A stretch of 64,000 nucleotides of DNA from CBDHHC01 sp965263345 (GCA_965263345.1 CBDHHC010000024.1:434001-498000); one strand, 5' to 3'. Positions 37,037 through 45,927 are shown, numbered from the stretch's first letter. The notes: a model not told the origin generated them from the sequence alone. Translations and numbers: made by a program.

Positions 37037-38092
37037 TTAGAATGTTAACACGGACATACTGCCAATTATAAAAAAGGCTAGAAATAGTGTCGTTGTAATA
37101 GCCAGCAAGAGAGGTTTCCACCCTATTTCGACCAAGTCACCTAAGTATGTTTTTGTACCTATAGCGGAAACTGCCATTATTAATAGGAAACGAGAGAGAT
37201 GATCAGTGGGCGATTTTATGATTTCTGGAATCATTCCAACAGAGTTTAACATTGCCAGAATTGCAAAAAATATTAGGAAAACAGGCAGTAATTCTGTAAT
37301 CCTAATTTGCGTCTTATTTTTTGCTTGGGAGGTAAAAAAAAGGCTAATTAAAACAATGATTGGCAATAAACTAGCAACTCTTAATAGCTTTGTTAAAACG
37401 GCAATATTGCCTGCTTTGTCAGAGATAGAATATCCAGCTCCGACAACCTGAGCTACATCATGGATGGTTGCACCTATGAAAAAACCTGCTGCAAGGTCGG
37501 TAAGATTAAGATGATGGCTAAGAATAGGATAGAAAGCCATTGCGAGCGTACTTAGTGCAGTAACGATCACAATTGTGAATATTGTATCTCTTTCTTTTTG
37601 TGGGCTTTTAGGCAAACAGCATGCAGTTGCAAGAGCAGCTGACGCACCACAAATAGCTGTTGATGCCCCGATTAAAAGTCCTAATTGGCTGGATAGACTA
37701 AGAAGCTTAGACAATAATAATGCCACTAAAATGGTTAAAAATACAGCAGCGGCTATGACAATTATTGATGGTTGTCCAAGTGATGCAATTTCTTCAATAC
37801 CAATCCTAAGACCTAATAAGGCAACTCCAATACGCAAAACCGTTTTTGCTGTAAAATCTATACCTTTTTTGAATGTGTCGTTTTCCCTAACAAAATTTAC
37901 AGACATGCCAATCAGAAGTGCAAACAAAAACGCCGGACCACCATAATGTTCTGATAAAAACAACGATGTTATTGCTATAAGAGTAGCAATAGCTATACCT
38001 GGCCAATAGGCAGATAGTGTCTTATAGAAAGAGAAACTGTCTGAAAAATAACTTGTGATCTTCTTTTTTTTTAGATCAGGGAGTTGCAACAT
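37037..38092 (-). CDS. YeiH-family putative sulfate/sulfite exporter
   Basis: 351 residues with about ten hydrophobic segments. Family hallmarks are LLIGMSVNFV, KTVLRIGVALLGLRI, LIGASTAICGASAALAT and FIGATIHDVAQVVGAGYS. YeiH/UPF0324 proteins are proposed anion exporters, often found with sulfur genes. It is the last gene of the strand-consistent run that starts at the NosL-fusion binding protein, 81 bp after crp, and could dispose of sulfite or sulfate made by sulfur oxidation. Confidence 0.85.
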   Translation of the reverse strand: MLQLPDLKKKKITSYFSDSFSFYKTLSAYWPGIAIATLIAITSLFLSEHYGGPAFLFALLIGMSVNFVRENDTFKKGIDFTAKTVLRIGVALLGLRIGIEEIASLGQPSIIVIAAAVFLTILVALLLSKLLSLSSQLGLLIGASTAICGASAALATACCLPKSPQKERDTIFTIVIVTALSTLAMAFYPILSHHLNLTDLAAGFFIGATIHDVAQVVGAGYSISDKAGNIAVLTKLLRVASLLPIIVLISLFFTSQAKNKTQIRITELLPVFLIFFAILAMLNSVGMIPEIIKSPTDHLSRFLLIMAVSAIGTKTYLGDLVEIGWKPLLLAITTTLFLAFFIIGSMSVLTF

Positions 38093-38173
38093 GTCATGCC
38101 ATTATTATTTGTGACCAGGTTTGATGTTAAACTTTATTCAATTTAGCAGACATCAATTTATTTACGTTGCTTT

Positions 38174-38902
38174 CTAGGTTTCTTCAGAAAGGCCTACTGG
38201 ATCTATTATTGTTATATATTTACGATCAACCGAGACGAGGCCTTTTTTTTGAAAACGAGACAGCGCATTCGTCACCCATTGCCTAGTCGAGCCTACGATA
38301 TTCGCCAATTGCTCATGAGTAATTTTTCTATCAATCAACATATGGCTATCCTGTTCTTGCCCATTAGTTTCTGCGATAATCAACAAGAGTTGCGCAAGAC
38401 GCTCAACCACTGACCGTGTCCCAAGCATCTGTACTAAAGCAGAATAACATTTCCCTTTTGCGACAAGGCCCTCAATAAGACAGATTGCAATATTTGAATT
38501 TGTTATTACAAGATTCTTAATCGCATTGCCCGGTAAATAGCTTACTCTGGATGGCTCTTCAGTAACTGCTGACCACATATGCCTTCCTCCTCCAAAGACT
38601 TCTGGCCCACCTATAAAATGTCCAGGAGTCCAATAGGCAAGTGTAATCTCTTTTCCAGATGGAGATGAATAAAACGTTTTCACAATTCCAGAATCAATCA
38701 GGTAAATCCCCTTATGAAGATCTTCCTGAATAAAAATCATTTCACCAGTTTGAAACTTCAGTGGCACAGCAACCCGTCGGATCATTTCAATTTCGTCAAG
38801 ATTTAATTTTTCAAGAAAACTTGCACCTTGATTAATCTCTGACATCATTTCTGTGAGAAAGAATGCTGAGAGGGAATTATCTTCTGGTATTGTCATAAGC
38901 AT
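38174..38902 (-). CDS. Crp/Fnr-family transcriptional regulator
   Basis: 242 residues. A cyclic-nucleotide-type beta-roll at about 35-150 (LKFQTGEMIFIQEDLHKGIYLIDSGIVK, split as seen) is followed by a dimerisation helix and a Crp HTH (ITHEQLANIVGSTRQWVTNALSRFQKKG) at about 190-225. The N-terminal Cys cluster of Fnr is absent, so oxygen sensing by a 4Fe-4S cluster is unlikely. It starts 14 bp after the dihaem cytochrome gene and belongs to that operon. Confidence 0.88.
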   Translation of the reverse strand: MLMTIPEDNSLSAFFLTEMMSEINQGASFLEKLNLDEIEMIRRVAVPLKFQTGEMIFIQEDLHKGIYLIDSGIVKTFYSSPSGKEITLAYWTPGHFIGGPEVFGGGRHMWSAVTEEPSRVSYLPGNAIKNLVITNSNIAICLIEGLVAKGKCYSALVQMLGTRSVVERLAQLLLIIAETNGQEQDSHMLIDRKITHEQLANIVGSTRQWVTNALSRFQKKGLVSVDRKYITIIDPVGLSEET

Positions 38903-38916
38903 ATTTTACACCTAAT

Positions 38917-39534
38917 TCACCTAGCTAATGAAGATATATATTTTGCCAGGATCTCAATATCGTTATTTGATAGATGAGTTACAAGTTTGCTCATAACTCC
39001 ATCTTTATCATTATTTCGATTACCGTCTTTAAAGTCAGAAAGTTGCTTTACAAGATAGGTTGGATGTTGAGCGGTAAGCGCTGGAGCTAAGGGGTATGCT
39101 TTATTTTCTATAACATGGCATGTCACACAGGCCGTTATATTTTTATCGCCCTTTTCAAATAAAAGTTCAGCACGTTTTTTCTCTTCAGATGTAAGTTTAA
39201 TGTCAACAGGTTCTGGTGGAGAGAGTTTTGCGAAATAATCGGCAACGATAGGGAACTCCTGTTCGGTAATTTCCGTGACGATAGCATTCATTTGCCCCCC
39301 ATCATTCTCTCTCACACCAGATTTGAAATCCCTTAACTGCTTTTCAATATACGACGCTTTTTGTCCAGCAAGTTTGGGAAACTTTGCCATTCGGCTTATT
39401 CCATTCAAACTGTGACACAATGCACAAACTTCCCAGGGCTCCACACCCTCTTTATCAATCATTCCAGCATTCACAGAACTCTGTAAAACTGAATAAAAAA
39501 ATAGAAATATAAGGATATAAACTAACTTGATCAT
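38917..39534 (-). CDS. Dihaem cytochrome c, c4-like
   Basis: 205 residues with a signal peptide (LVYILIFLFFYSVLQSSVNAG). Two class I cytochrome domains follow: CALCHSLNG near residue 37 and CVTCHVIEN near 135, each followed by a plausible Met-ligand segment and a DFKSG/DFKDG helix. The two-domain arrangement resembles cytochrome c4. It would shuttle periplasmic electrons to a terminal oxidase. It starts 4 bp after the SCO gene, so the two are tightly coupled. Confidence 0.92.
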   Translation of the reverse strand: MIKLVYILIFLFFYSVLQSSVNAGMIDKEGVEPWEVCALCHSLNGISRMAKFPKLAGQKASYIEKQLRDFKSGVRENDGGQMNAIVTEITEQEFPIVADYFAKLSPPEPVDIKLTSEEKKRAELLFEKGDKNITACVTCHVIENKAYPLAPALTAQHPTYLVKQLSDFKDGNRNNDKDGVMSKLVTHLSNNDIEILAKYISSLAR

Positions 39535-39538
39535 ATAT

Positions 39539-40174
39539 TTAGCTCTGACCTTCTCGTGCCTTTTCTACCTTATATTTACGCATAAGAGTCACAACAAACT
39601 CTGCTGTAGTCTTTGGCTCAAAAGGTGGATTCATTCGTGCATGTAATTTCCCTTCAGGATTTACAATATAAACATACGAACTATGTCGAACCGCATAACC
39701 TTGATCTTCAGGAGATTTTTTATTTAATCTGACAAAGCCATCTAATCCTTCTACTATCTTTTTAATCTCAGGCCACTCACCTGTCGCCCCTATAAAATCT
39801 TTCCGAAAATGTTCAATATAAGAAGCCATCACCGGTTTATCTCTCTCTGGGTCAACACCAACAAAAGCCATGGTTGGCAATGAGGTAGGTGATACACGTA
39901 CAGAGATTTGCTCCATAACGGCTACCAGATTATTTAAGGTAAAAGGACAGACATCTGGGCAATGCGTATAACCAAACAAGATCATCGTCCATTTATCTTT
40001 TAGTGTGTCATTTGTAAAAGGCTTTTTAAGATGATCTTCCAGTTTAAAGTCAATAATATCTTGAGGCGGGGAAAATCTTTTAATCTCAAGCGCGTAAGAT
40101 ATGGAGTTAATACTCAACATTAAAAAGAGCAAACTTAGAAAAGATAGTTTTTGAAACCTTTTAACTGTCAACAT
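39539..40174 (-). CDS. SCO1/SenC copper chaperone-like protein
   Basis: 211 residues. An N-terminal membrane anchor or signal (LSFLSLLFLMLSINSISYA) precedes a thioredoxin fold with the copper-binding GYTHCPDVCPFT (CxxxC) near 75 and the distal His in YAVRHSSYVYIVN near 163. SCO proteins deliver copper to CuA sites or act as thiol reductases. Position between an ABC ATPase (3 bp away) and a dihaem cytochrome, downstream of a NosL-like fusion, suggests copper delivery to a periplasmic enzyme. Confidence 0.93.
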   Translation of the reverse strand: MLTVKRFQKLSFLSLLFLMLSINSISYALEIKRFSPPQDIIDFKLEDHLKKPFTNDTLKDKWTMILFGYTHCPDVCPFTLNNLVAVMEQISVRVSPTSLPTMAFVGVDPERDKPVMASYIEHFRKDFIGATGEWPEIKKIVEGLDGFVRLNKKSPEDQGYAVRHSSYVYIVNPEGKLHARMNPPFEPKTTAEFVVTLMRKYKVEKAREGQS

Positions 40175-40177
40175 AGA

Positions 40178-41062
40178 TCACCTATTCTGTTGTTCAAATG
40201 CTCTTAAACTTTCCGCACGAATTGCTTCCAAACATTGTTTTTTGAGGGAAATAAATTTTTCATCTGTCGCAATTTCAGGTTTTCGTGGCCTGCCAAGGTC
40301 TACCTTAAGGTCTGCAATGATTGAGCCGGGTGCTGCACTCATAATTAGAACACGATCTGCAAGGAATATAGCCTCATCAACATCATGGGTGATAAACAGA
40401 ACCGTAATACCAAAATCACTCCAGATTTTCAAAAGATTTTCCTGCATCATCAAACGTGTCTGCGCATCCAAAGCTCCAAATGGCTCATCCATTAATAGAA
40501 CGCTTGGATAATTTGCAAGTGCTCTTGCTATGCCAACACGTTGTTGCATCCCACCTGACAATTCAGCCGGGTATCGATTTGCAAACTTTGAAAGACCCAC
40601 CATTTCAATAAATGTATTTGCGACAGCTGTCGGTGTTGCGCCACCTCGGCCAGTGATTTTTGGACCGAAAGCAACATTCTCCCTTATGGTTTTCCATGGA
40701 AATAGTGAGTATTGTTGAAAGACCATGCCTCTCTCTGGTCCTGGTTTTTCAACTTTAATACCATCGACTTCCACTTTCCCACTTGAGGGCTTCACGTAGC
40801 CAGCAACACAATTTAACAGAGTTGATTTTCCACACCCGGACGGGCCTAAGATACAAGTAAATTCTCCAGGATTTACTTCTATGGACGCATCTTTTACAGC
40901 AACAACTTTGTCGTCCCCTTTACCGAACACAACATCAACATTTTCGATATTAATATGCCCTTTATCTATATCGAACTTATTTGTTGGAGATCCCTCACCC
41001 GCACGTGATGCTGTCTTGATATTGATAACTTCATTTAGCAATTGTCGTCTCCTTAAAGTCAT
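40178..41062 (-). CDS. ABC transporter ATP-binding protein, NrtD/SsuB/TauB family
   Basis: 294 residues. Walker A GPSGCGKSTL, Q-loop MVFQQYSLFPWK, signature LSGGMQQRVGIARAL, Walker B VLLMDEPFGALDAQT and ITHDVDEAIFL are all intact. The N-terminal 45 residues precede the ABC core. It energises the permease at 41745-42659; its genes are tightly spaced with the unknown membrane protein upstream (27 bp) and SCO downstream (3 bp). Confidence 0.92.
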   Translation of the reverse strand: MTLRRRQLLNEVINIKTASRAGEGSPTNKFDIDKGHINIENVDVVFGKGDDKVVAVKDASIEVNPGEFTCILGPSGCGKSTLLNCVAGYVKPSSGKVEVDGIKVEKPGPERGMVFQQYSLFPWKTIRENVAFGPKITGRGGATPTAVANTFIEMVGLSKFANRYPAELSGGMQQRVGIARALANYPSVLLMDEPFGALDAQTRLMMQENLLKIWSDFGITVLFITHDVDEAIFLADRVLIMSAAPGSIIADLKVDLGRPRKPEIATDEKFISLKKQCLEAIRAESLRAFEQQNR

Positions 41063-41088
41063 TTTGTTTACTCAGCATATATAGGCGG

Positions 41089-41745
41089 CTAAACTGATGG
41101 TGCTTCAAACTCCAAAGCCATTTTTCGAGCGAGAAAATAAACCGTAAATAAAAGAAATATAAAACCCGAAACGGCTAACCAGGTTCCTAAAGGCTCTAAC
41201 CATAAAGAGGTCGAGACGCCGAGCCCAAGCATGGCAAGCCCAACAACCCACGATGGCGTGGCGCAACAGACAACCCAGGTCATTGTTGCATTCGTTAAAG
41301 CAACAAGTATCCCGCCAAGACCTGTTGTCGTTAGCGCACTTCGATAAACCTGTTTGTTACAAGATCGAGCTTGTTTCTGAAGAAGTATGATATTCAGAGC
41401 GATCAGAGCTCCAACCAGAAATATAACCAACATCTTGGCTGGCATAAGGTTTAAGCTCCATTCCGCAATGCCATTCCCAAAGCTATAATTCATATAGCCA
41501 ATTTCAAGTAGCCATTCATCAAAGATGATGGGGATCATATCAACAATGGCAGGAGTTGATTTGATAATTTCTAGAACATTCCCAACCCAATTGTAAGGTG
41601 TCATATAATTTGGCAAATGCCCAAAGCGTAACACTAGGCTGATCATCAATATTACATAATAGATTACTGTGAATGCAATAGATACCATCAGCCAAAACCA
41701 AAATCTTTCCTTAATTGAAGAAGAGATAATTTGTATCACTGCCAT
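41089..41745 (-). CDS. Unknown polytopic membrane protein with vicinal cysteines
   Basis: The ATG at 41745 overlaps the permease stop (TAATG) and has GGAG upstream, giving 218 residues. The first TM is FWFWLMVSIAFTVIYYVI; a periplasmic segment of about 60 residues follows, then a TM (MLVIFLVGALIALNIILL), a cytosolic loop with a Cys (QARSCNKQ) and three more TMs. One contains TWVVCCATPSW. A Cys-Cys pair in a membrane helix recalls MerT-type metal carriers, but no family can be assigned and the ABC permease signature is absent. Its place inside the ABC/SCO operon hints at metal or thiol handling. Confidence 0.7.
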   Translation of the reverse strand: MAVIQIISSSIKERFWFWLMVSIAFTVIYYVILMISLVLRFGHLPNYMTPYNWVGNVLEIIKSTPAIVDMIPIIFDEWLLEIGYMNYSFGNGIAEWSLNLMPAKMLVIFLVGALIALNIILLQKQARSCNKQVYRSALTTTGLGGILVALTNATMTWVVCCATPSWVVGLAMLGLGVSTSLWLEPLGTWLAVSGFIFLLFTVYFLARKMALEFEAPSV

Positions 41746-42659
41746 TATCTTGTACTCCGCTGCCATTTCAAAAATGGACTTGTAGCGAGTTTTACGGCAT
41801 AGGTTGATAAAGTTCCTAACGCCCCGATCACCAACATTCCAACAATGATATTGGGATATTCAATTAACTGATAGGCATGCCAGGTGAAATAGCCTATGCC
41901 ATATTGACCACTGATAATTTCACCGGCTAACAACGAGAACCAGGAAACACCCATCCCGATTGCTAATCCAGTTGCAATGCTTGGGAGAGCCGCTGGCAAC
42001 ACCACATGCCAGAATATTTGCATCGAATTCGCGCCTAATGACTTTGCAGCCCGTACGAGTACGGGGGGCGTTTGCTCAACGCCATGGATGGTGTTTAGAA
42101 CAATTGGGAATAAAGCCCCTAAGAATGTAATATAAATTATAGAGGACTCTTCTGTCGGCCACATTAAGATGGCAAGTGGAATCCAGGCTACCGCTGGGAT
42201 TGGTCTTAAAATCTCAATATAAGGAATGAGAAAATCATGAGCTAACTTAGAACGCCCCATCAAAACACCGAATAAAACCCCGAGGAATGTCGCAAGTGAA
42301 TAACTAATCAATATCCTCTGCATACTTGCGCCAATATGGTAATAAAATTCCGTTGTCCATATCTGTTTGACAAAGGCATCCCAAACAACAGCTGGTGTCG
42401 GAACATTTTCAAAATTGATATACCAGTTAAAGGCTGTAGAAGAGGCATAATGCCAAACAAAAAGGCCGATAAGAACTGCGAAAATTCTTATTCCCCAGGA
42501 CTTTATATGGCCGGCATAACTGTTAAGAGAAAAAGGTTTTTTCTGGTTTTCTATATCAGGGGAATTTTGGATTGTGTTATGCCCCTGTCCTGCCGTATCA
42601 GGTTCTACACTTTCTTTGGCTAATGAAATGTCTTTAAGTGCATTAGCAGTGTCAACCAT
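41745..42659 (-). CDS. ABC transporter permease, nitrate/sulfonate/taurine family
   Basis: 304 residues. A cytosolic N-terminus of about 45 residues leads to six TMs typical of SsuC/TauC/NrtB permeases. The ATPase-docking loop is in AAKSLGANSMQIFWHVVLP near 205. EILRPIPAVAWIPLAILMW is a strong family motif. Start MVDTANALKDISL lies 84 bp downstream of the binding-protein gene. It forms the channel of the transporter encoded by 40178-44117. Confidence 0.92.
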   Translation of the reverse strand: MVDTANALKDISLAKESVEPDTAGQGHNTIQNSPDIENQKKPFSLNSYAGHIKSWGIRIFAVLIGLFVWHYASSTAFNWYINFENVPTPAVVWDAFVKQIWTTEFYYHIGASMQRILISYSLATFLGVLFGVLMGRSKLAHDFLIPYIEILRPIPAVAWIPLAILMWPTEESSIIYITFLGALFPIVLNTIHGVEQTPPVLVRAAKSLGANSMQIFWHVVLPAALPSIATGLAIGMGVSWFSLLAGEIISGQYGIGYFTWHAYQLIEYPNIIVGMLVIGALGTLSTYAVKLATSPFLKWQRSTR

Positions 42660-42743
42660 GATAAATCTCCAGTATTATTTCAACGTCATCATTTTAATAA
42701 ATCGTCCCCAGACAAGTGGGAGTCTGGGGACCTGGATCAAAAG

Positions 42744-44117
42744 TTACGAGGCCGCGCTTTTCAACGCACCTTCAAAGTCTGTAACTTCACCACCAACTTT
42801 CTTAGCGTAAGCTTCGGCCTCAGTCTTACGTAAGAATGTGGAGTATTCACCTTTTGGTGTCATGACATACACAGCGGTTTTACCAAATAGTTTCAAACCT
42901 GTTTCTTTGTCATACACATAAGTTGAATTAAGCTTTGCACCTGTACCGCGGAATTTCGCGACAGCTTTTAAGAAAGACGGCATGTCTGCATAAGTTGAGA
43001 TACCATCACGCGCATGCCAGATTTCATTAGGCAAACCAGCATTCGCTTTCACAGGATCAACAACGGTTGCTTTGTCTTTTTCGTAGTCTTTACCAAGCTC
43101 TTTATAGGCTGTCTTGATATAGTCCTCAGTAATCCAAGCTTTAAAATCCAGTGGTGGGATGGCTTTTTCTTTTGTTAGAACACCATGGTTAAACTTCAGA
43201 GCGTCAACCCATTTCTGCTTAATACTAGGCTCTAATGTCAAGTGACCACCTTTTGAGAAATAAAGGTAAAGTACTTCTTTCTCCACGCCAGTCCATTTTT
43301 CCATCAGATCTGTTGCACGAGATGGATCTTCTCTAATCCACTCACCTGCTTCATAAACTGCTTTCAAGAAAGCAACAACAACTTCAGGATATTTTTTTGC
43401 AAAGTCTTCACGAACAACGACACCATGAAGATATGGAACGCCTGTCTCACTACCGTCATAGACTTTACGGCCAGTGCCACGGAATTCCATAATCTCAGAC
43501 CATGGGCAGAAATCAGAGTGTGCATCGATTTTACCTGCCGCAATGTTGGCAGCACCTACTGCTGGGCTCTGGTTTTTCAAGGTCCATTCTTTGCGAGAGA
43601 TTTTCGCGTCCTGCATTGCTTTCAGCAACATCCCCCAGGCAGCACTGCCAACAGGCGTTGAGATTGCCTTACCTTTAAGGTCATTAATATTTTGAGCGTC
43701 AGATTTCACAGGAACAACAATCGCGTTACCTGATCCTTTAAGGTTATATCCTGTCCCCGCAACATAAAGCGTGCGAAGTGATTTGGTTGCTTGGAATTTT
43801 GCACCATTCACGATCAATGGATAGTCACCCATCACACCAAAGTTCAGCTTGTTGGCAAGCATCTGGTTAGTGATTGGACCACCTGAGCTGTAGTCACTCC
43901 ATTTGATTTCATATTTGGCATCTTTATATTTGCCAGTCTTTGGCAGATATTTTTCTAAAAGCTTCAATTCTTTTACAACAATACCTGCTGTGTAAGTATC
44001 CGTGCACATGCTTTGGTGACCGATACCAATTTTAATTGTCTCTGCTAATGAAGAGGTTGAAGAAAAGGCAAGGAAAAGAGACCCCATACCCATTGCGAGT
44101 TTTTTAAGCAACTGCAT
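42744..44117 (-). CDS. ABC substrate-binding protein fused to a NosL-like C-terminal domain
   Basis: 457 residues with a signal peptide (KLAMGMGSLFLAFSSTSSLA). Residues about 25-360 are an NMT1/SsuA-type binding protein (IGIGHQSMCTDTYTAG, KLNFGVMGDYPLI, AGKIDAHSDFCPWSEIMEFRG across a split). From about 370 the pattern changes to that of NosL, the copper chaperone of nitrous-oxide reductase: ADMPSFLKAV, STYVYDKETG, AVYVMTPKGEYSTF, and the closing AEAYAKKVGGEVTDFEGAL. Plain SsuA/TauA proteins stop near 330 residues. The ligand is unknown; copper complexes, thiocyanate or a sulfonate are possible. First gene of a sigma54-type operon. Confidence 0.85.
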   Translation of the reverse strand: MQLLKKLAMGMGSLFLAFSSTSSLAETIKIGIGHQSMCTDTYTAGIVVKELKLLEKYLPKTGKYKDAKYEIKWSDYSSGGPITNQMLANKLNFGVMGDYPLIVNGAKFQATKSLRTLYVAGTGYNLKGSGNAIVVPVKSDAQNINDLKGKAISTPVGSAAWGMLLKAMQDAKISRKEWTLKNQSPAVGAANIAAGKIDAHSDFCPWSEIMEFRGTGRKVYDGSETGVPYLHGVVVREDFAKKYPEVVVAFLKAVYEAGEWIREDPSRATDLMEKWTGVEKEVLYLYFSKGGHLTLEPSIKQKWVDALKFNHGVLTKEKAIPPLDFKAWITEDYIKTAYKELGKDYEKDKATVVDPVKANAGLPNEIWHARDGISTYADMPSFLKAVAKFRGTGAKLNSTYVYDKETGLKLFGKTAVYVMTPKGEYSTFLRKTEAEAYAKKVGGEVTDFEGALKSAAS

Positions 44118-44172
44118 CTGACAAAAACTCCTGTCTATTTGGTTGGCTTGTATATTTTTGCAGTTACTATAG

Positions 44173-44190
44173 GCGCAATTGATGTGCCAA
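44173..44190 (-). promoter_or_regulatory. Near-consensus sigma54 promoter for the NosL-fusion ABC operon
   Basis: On the minus strand TGGCACATCAATTGCG has GG at -24, a 10-nt gap and GC at -12, matching TGGCAC-N5-TTGC. The transcription start would be near 44163, about 46 nt before the binding-protein ATG at 44117. This is the best sigma54 match noticed in the window. Confidence 0.8.
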
Positions 44191-44591
44191 ATTCAGGAAT
44201 AAAATTTCACAAGACGGCAAGGTTCTGATTTTTAAAAGGAATCTAGAAAAGATGAAGAACCATAATTCAATTATGAAAAATGCAGTGCCAATTTTACAGG
44301 CTGCTACAATTCGCCACTGCTTATATTTTATCAGTTGAGTGGGGGAGAATTAATACAAGCTGTTTGGGTTTCATCATTAGAGTGACATTTACTATAGAAG
44401 GGAAGGCTAGAGGGAAGTGATATTGGGGAGGCACTCATTTAAAGTATACCCATAAATGGACAGTTGCAGAGGTATTGCACCTATTAGAATGTTTGAAATC
44501 GCTTCAATGACGGACTAACATATATGTTGAATTGGCTGGAAGTTTCGTGCAAATAAGAGACAATTATCGCACCACAAACACATAAAGTACT
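44191..44591. other. Intergenic stretch upstream of the sigma54 promoter
   Basis: About 400 bp with no ORF of note. It holds CATAATT-C-AATTATG (44261-44275), centred about 105 bp upstream of the expected sigma54 start, and a spaced GCAGTG/CACTGC pair (44282-44287, 44315-44320). Either could bind the activator. The TACGA/TCGTA motif of the cynS control region is not present here. Confidence 0.45.
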
Positions 44592-45119
44592 ATGATAGTC
44601 AAACTTGAAATTCGTGAAAGCCAGCCCGTTGACGCGACCGGTATCGAAAAACTGTATATAGATGCATTTCCAGACGAGGACTTAATACCGCTTGTGAGGG
44701 AACTTTTGAATTTTGAGCAGAACGTAATATCGCTCGTGGGGATACATGAAAACGTAATCGTAGGGCATATCAGTTTTACGTTTTGCCATGTTGAGGAGGG
44801 TAAAGGTAAGGTCGCACTTTTAGCTCCACTCGCAGTCACGCCAACTCTGCATAAACAGGGTATCGGTAGTGCGTTGGTTCAGGCGGGTTTTACGCATCTG
44901 GAAAAGGCTAAAATAGGTTATGTATTTGTGCTCGGCGATCCTGATTATTACAGTCGCTTTGGATTTAAATCGGAAGACAAAGTCATAACTCCATATCCAT
45001 TACCACAAGAATGGCATGGAGCATGGCAGTCCACCCAATTATGTGATGCAGAAGCCCCTTATGAGGGAAAGCTATCTGTGCCAGAACCTTGGCAGCATAT
45101 TGAACTGTGGACGTCTTGA
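44592..45119 (+). CDS. GNAT-family N-acetyltransferase
   Basis: 175 residues, cytosolic. The acetyl-CoA-binding segment LAPLAVTPTLHKQGIGSALVQ (about 77-97) and the PDYYSRFGF motif near 120 place it in the YhbS-like GNAT group. Substrate unknown. First gene of an accessory stretch between two sulfur/ABC clusters; single gene, no neighbours on its strand within 250 bp. Confidence 0.85.
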   Translation: MIVKLEIRESQPVDATGIEKLYIDAFPDEDLIPLVRELLNFEQNVISLVGIHENVIVGHISFTFCHVEEGKGKVALLAPLAVTPTLHKQGIGSALVQAGFTHLEKAKIGYVFVLGDPDYYSRFGFKSEDKVITPYPLPQEWHGAWQSTQLCDAEAPYEGKLSVPEPWQHIELWTS

Positions 45120-45372
45120 CCAATCAACCCATTAGAGTTCGGGCCAACTACATTGAAGTCCATCTTGGATCACCTCTGATAGCTCTGACTTTCCTAACAA
45201 TTGCCATTATAGACAGCTATGCTCCTAAAAGCAGGTGTATGATATGATTATCGAAACCGGCGCGATGTGCTAATACCTGCCTAAACTAGAATTCTATATG
45301 TATTTTTATATCTTGTGTAATTGTAGTCTAACAGAGAATAAATAATAATAAGAATTAAGGGAAATTAGAGCT

Positions 45373-45927
45373 ATGATTATCTACGAGTATGAAATACCAG
45401 ATCCTGCGCATCCTATAACTATTAAGGATCAAGATAGCTTTGGGCCTACTGGAGAATTAATACCATTTATTCCTGAAAAACTATCCATAGATAGCGTAGT
45501 CAACAGGAATATAACAAAGTTAGAAACCCATTTAGGTACTTATGGGATGGGTGGCCCCGGATTCTTTGGTCTCTGCCTTTCTGAACAATGGTTAGTGATA
45601 GCAATTTGGGGAGCTTGTGAATGGATAGTTGTCAACAATCGACTTATCGAGGATACTTTCTATGAAAAAAATCAAAGACCTACTCCATGGAGTGTTGATG
45701 GGATTGACAGCTTGTCTAAAATAATTATTGGTCAGAAAATAGCATCGATTGAAATTGAACGAACATCTCTTAGAATTGTTCTCTGTAATAAAATGGAGAT
45801 CGCTGTAGAGGAAGGCCCTGAAAACCGTCCAATTCTAGAGGGTAATAAGCAGCAACGTATCTTTACTGAAAAGGATGATTTGCGTCGTGCTGTCTTTCTA
45901 TCCCCTACATCAGAAATTTGGGTATAA
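45373..45927 (+). CDS. Hypothetical cytosolic protein
   Basis: 184 residues without signal or TM segments. Beta-rich body (GGPGFFGLCLSEQWLVIAIWG, KIASIEIERTSLRIVLCN). No family recognised; the overall look (small, acidic, next to a macro-domain gene) is compatible with an immunity-type or antitoxin-type protein, but nothing in the sequence proves it. AAGGGAAATTAGAGCT precedes its start. The macro-domain gene begins 17 bp after its stop. Confidence 0.5.
   Translation: MIIYEYEIPDPAHPITIKDQDSFGPTGELIPFIPEKLSIDSVVNRNITKLETHLGTYGMGGPGFFGLCLSEQWLVIAIWGACEWIVVNNRLIEDTFYEKNQRPTPWSVDGIDSLSKIIIGQKIASIEIERTSLRIVLCNKMEIAVEEGPENRPILEGNKQQRIFTEKDDLRRAVFLSPTSEIWV

Noticed and set aside
42336..42810. Opposite-strand ORFs over the ABC permease and binding-protein genes
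   Set aside because: They lack ribosome-binding sites and recognisable domains and lie antisense to well-supported genes.
37037..44117. Presence of a thiocyanate dehydrogenase or nitrous-oxide reductase next to the NosL-like and SCO genes
   Set aside because: No beta-propeller copper enzyme is encoded anywhere in the window; only accessory-type proteins are present.
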